From contig NZ_AUHG01000011.1 of NCBI RefSeq assembly GCF_000423065.1, positions 863,779 to 927,778 of the forward strand: a DNA stretch of 64,000 bases, read 5' to 3'. Of this stretch, positions 63,585-64,000 are shown in pieces. Within the stretch, counting starts at the first letter, position 1, and the number at the start of each line of letters is the position of its first letter. A program made the position numbers and the translations under genes. Under the pieces are notes generated by a model. That model saw nothing but the letters and a program-made list of their open reading frames with translations, was not told where the DNA came from and ran no database searches. Source of the DNA: Christiangramia echinicola DSM 19838. Lineage in GTDB: Bacteria > Bacteroidota > Bacteroidia > Flavobacteriales > Flavobacteriaceae.

Positions 63585-64000
63585 ATGACCGAAGAAGAAT
63601 TTTTCAAACGCTACAGTTTTAATGTTAGGGAAGATAAAATAGGCGGCGGTAGTTTCGGTACCGTTTATAGGGCCTATGATAATGTGCTGGATCGTGAGGT
63701 AGCCGTAAAAGTATCTGAAGTTCGAATTTCCGGGGATAAAGAGTTTTCATTACGGGAAGAATTTAAAGCTATCGAAAAGCTCCCTCCACATGCCAATATT
63801 GCGAATTATGAAGAGGTACATACTTTTGAATCTTTTAATGGTGTGTTCGATTATGCCATTATGCAGTATTACCCATTAGGAAATCTTGATCATTTTCTTT
63901 CCAAAAATGAATTGAACCAGGAGAAGAAAGAGACGTTGGTACTTGCTATAATAGATGGAATTGCACATTTGCATAAACATCATATCGTTCAGCGAGATCT
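63585..64000 (+). CDS. Hanks-type Ser/Thr protein kinase, 3' end beyond window
   Basis: About 138 codons are present. The N lobe is intact: IGGGSFGTVYRAYD (Gly loop), VAVKVSEV (ATP Lys), and EEFKAIEKLPPHANIANYEE (alphaC Glu). The catalytic-loop start reads HHIVQRDL, so the HRD His is replaced by Gln while the Asp is kept. The rest is outside the window. With the PP2C it forms a phospho-switch whose target is not visible. Confidence 0.9.
   Translation, partial: MTEEEFFKRYSFNVREDKIGGGSFGTVYRAYDNVLDREVAVKVSEVRISGDKEFSLREEFKAIEKLPPHANIANYEEVHTFESFNGVFDYAIMQYYPLGNLDHFLSKNELNQEKKETLVLAIIDGIAHLHKHHIVQRD

Noticed and set aside
1..64000. tRNA, rRNA, CRISPR array or intact insertion sequence
   Set aside because: I looked for cloverleaf-like segments, spaced direct repeats and transposase motifs and found none I could support.

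Overview
The window reads as chromosomal DNA of a marine-type Flavobacteriaceae bacterium (Bacteroidota), perhaps close to Gramella/Christiangramia. This is inferred from the AT-rich composition, many small secreted proteins and lipoproteins, families largely confined to Bacteroidota (DUF5723, DUF4494, a CzcA pump fused to a TolC-like protein), the lack of Shine-Dalgarno sequences, and several matches to the Bacteroidota -10 element TAnnTTTG. I saw no rRNA, tRNA, CRISPR array, intact insertion sequence or prophage. Both ends cut genes: an M3 metallopeptidase on the left and a Ser/Thr protein kinase on the right.

Left half (1-34 kb) is mostly core metabolism and envelope genes. It holds an M3 peptidase, an AraC regulator, and a divergent ybbA/ybbP-like ABC export pair with a TesA-like esterase. 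Next come a DUF5723 barrel protein, two tandem paralogous membrane proteins, an M49-like peptidase, and PEP carboxykinase with an SLC13 dicarboxylate carrier (C4 acid uptake plus gluconeogenesis). A CDGSH protein, a decayed VOC gene, a processive GT2 and DUF4494 follow. A thiol/sulfur group has two thioredoxin-fold proteins, a rhodanese and an MBL-rhodanese persulfide dioxygenase. A double-length UvrA-like ATPase with four nucleotide-binding modules overlaps an MltF-like transglycosylase end to end. A DoxX-MarR-quinone reductase-NmrA operon carries its own palindromic operator array. A PLP enzyme and a K+/H+ antiporter close this half.

Middle (34-49 kb): a four-glycosyltransferase operon ends in a YqcI/YcgG (GntA-like) heme N-hydroxylase homologue and two small unknowns. 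It is divergent from a second AraC regulator, a paralogue of the first. Then comes a metal-resistance operon: a Cys/His-rich secreted protein, a CzcA-type RND pump fused to its outer-membrane factor, CzcB and a CDF exporter.

Right part (49.5-62.6 kb) is accessory. A PAS-LuxR regulator leads three small unknown genes. On the other strand lies a tightly overlapping operon (61.6 down to 52.2 kb) of GNAT-like acyltransferases (six in all), three ATP-grasp ligases, a SAM methyltransferase, a KAS III-like enzyme broken by one in-frame TAG, a DMT/EamA exporter and a TIMP-like secreted protein. It looks like a biosynthetic cluster for an exported, amide-linked small molecule, grown by internal duplication; a decayed second copy of the exporter gene survives inside it. 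Two related small secreted proteins lie on either side of the cluster. It is read from a promoter with a strong palindrome and is the best candidate here for an undescribed system. At the far right, small secreted proteins precede a PP2C phosphatase and a Ser/Thr kinase.
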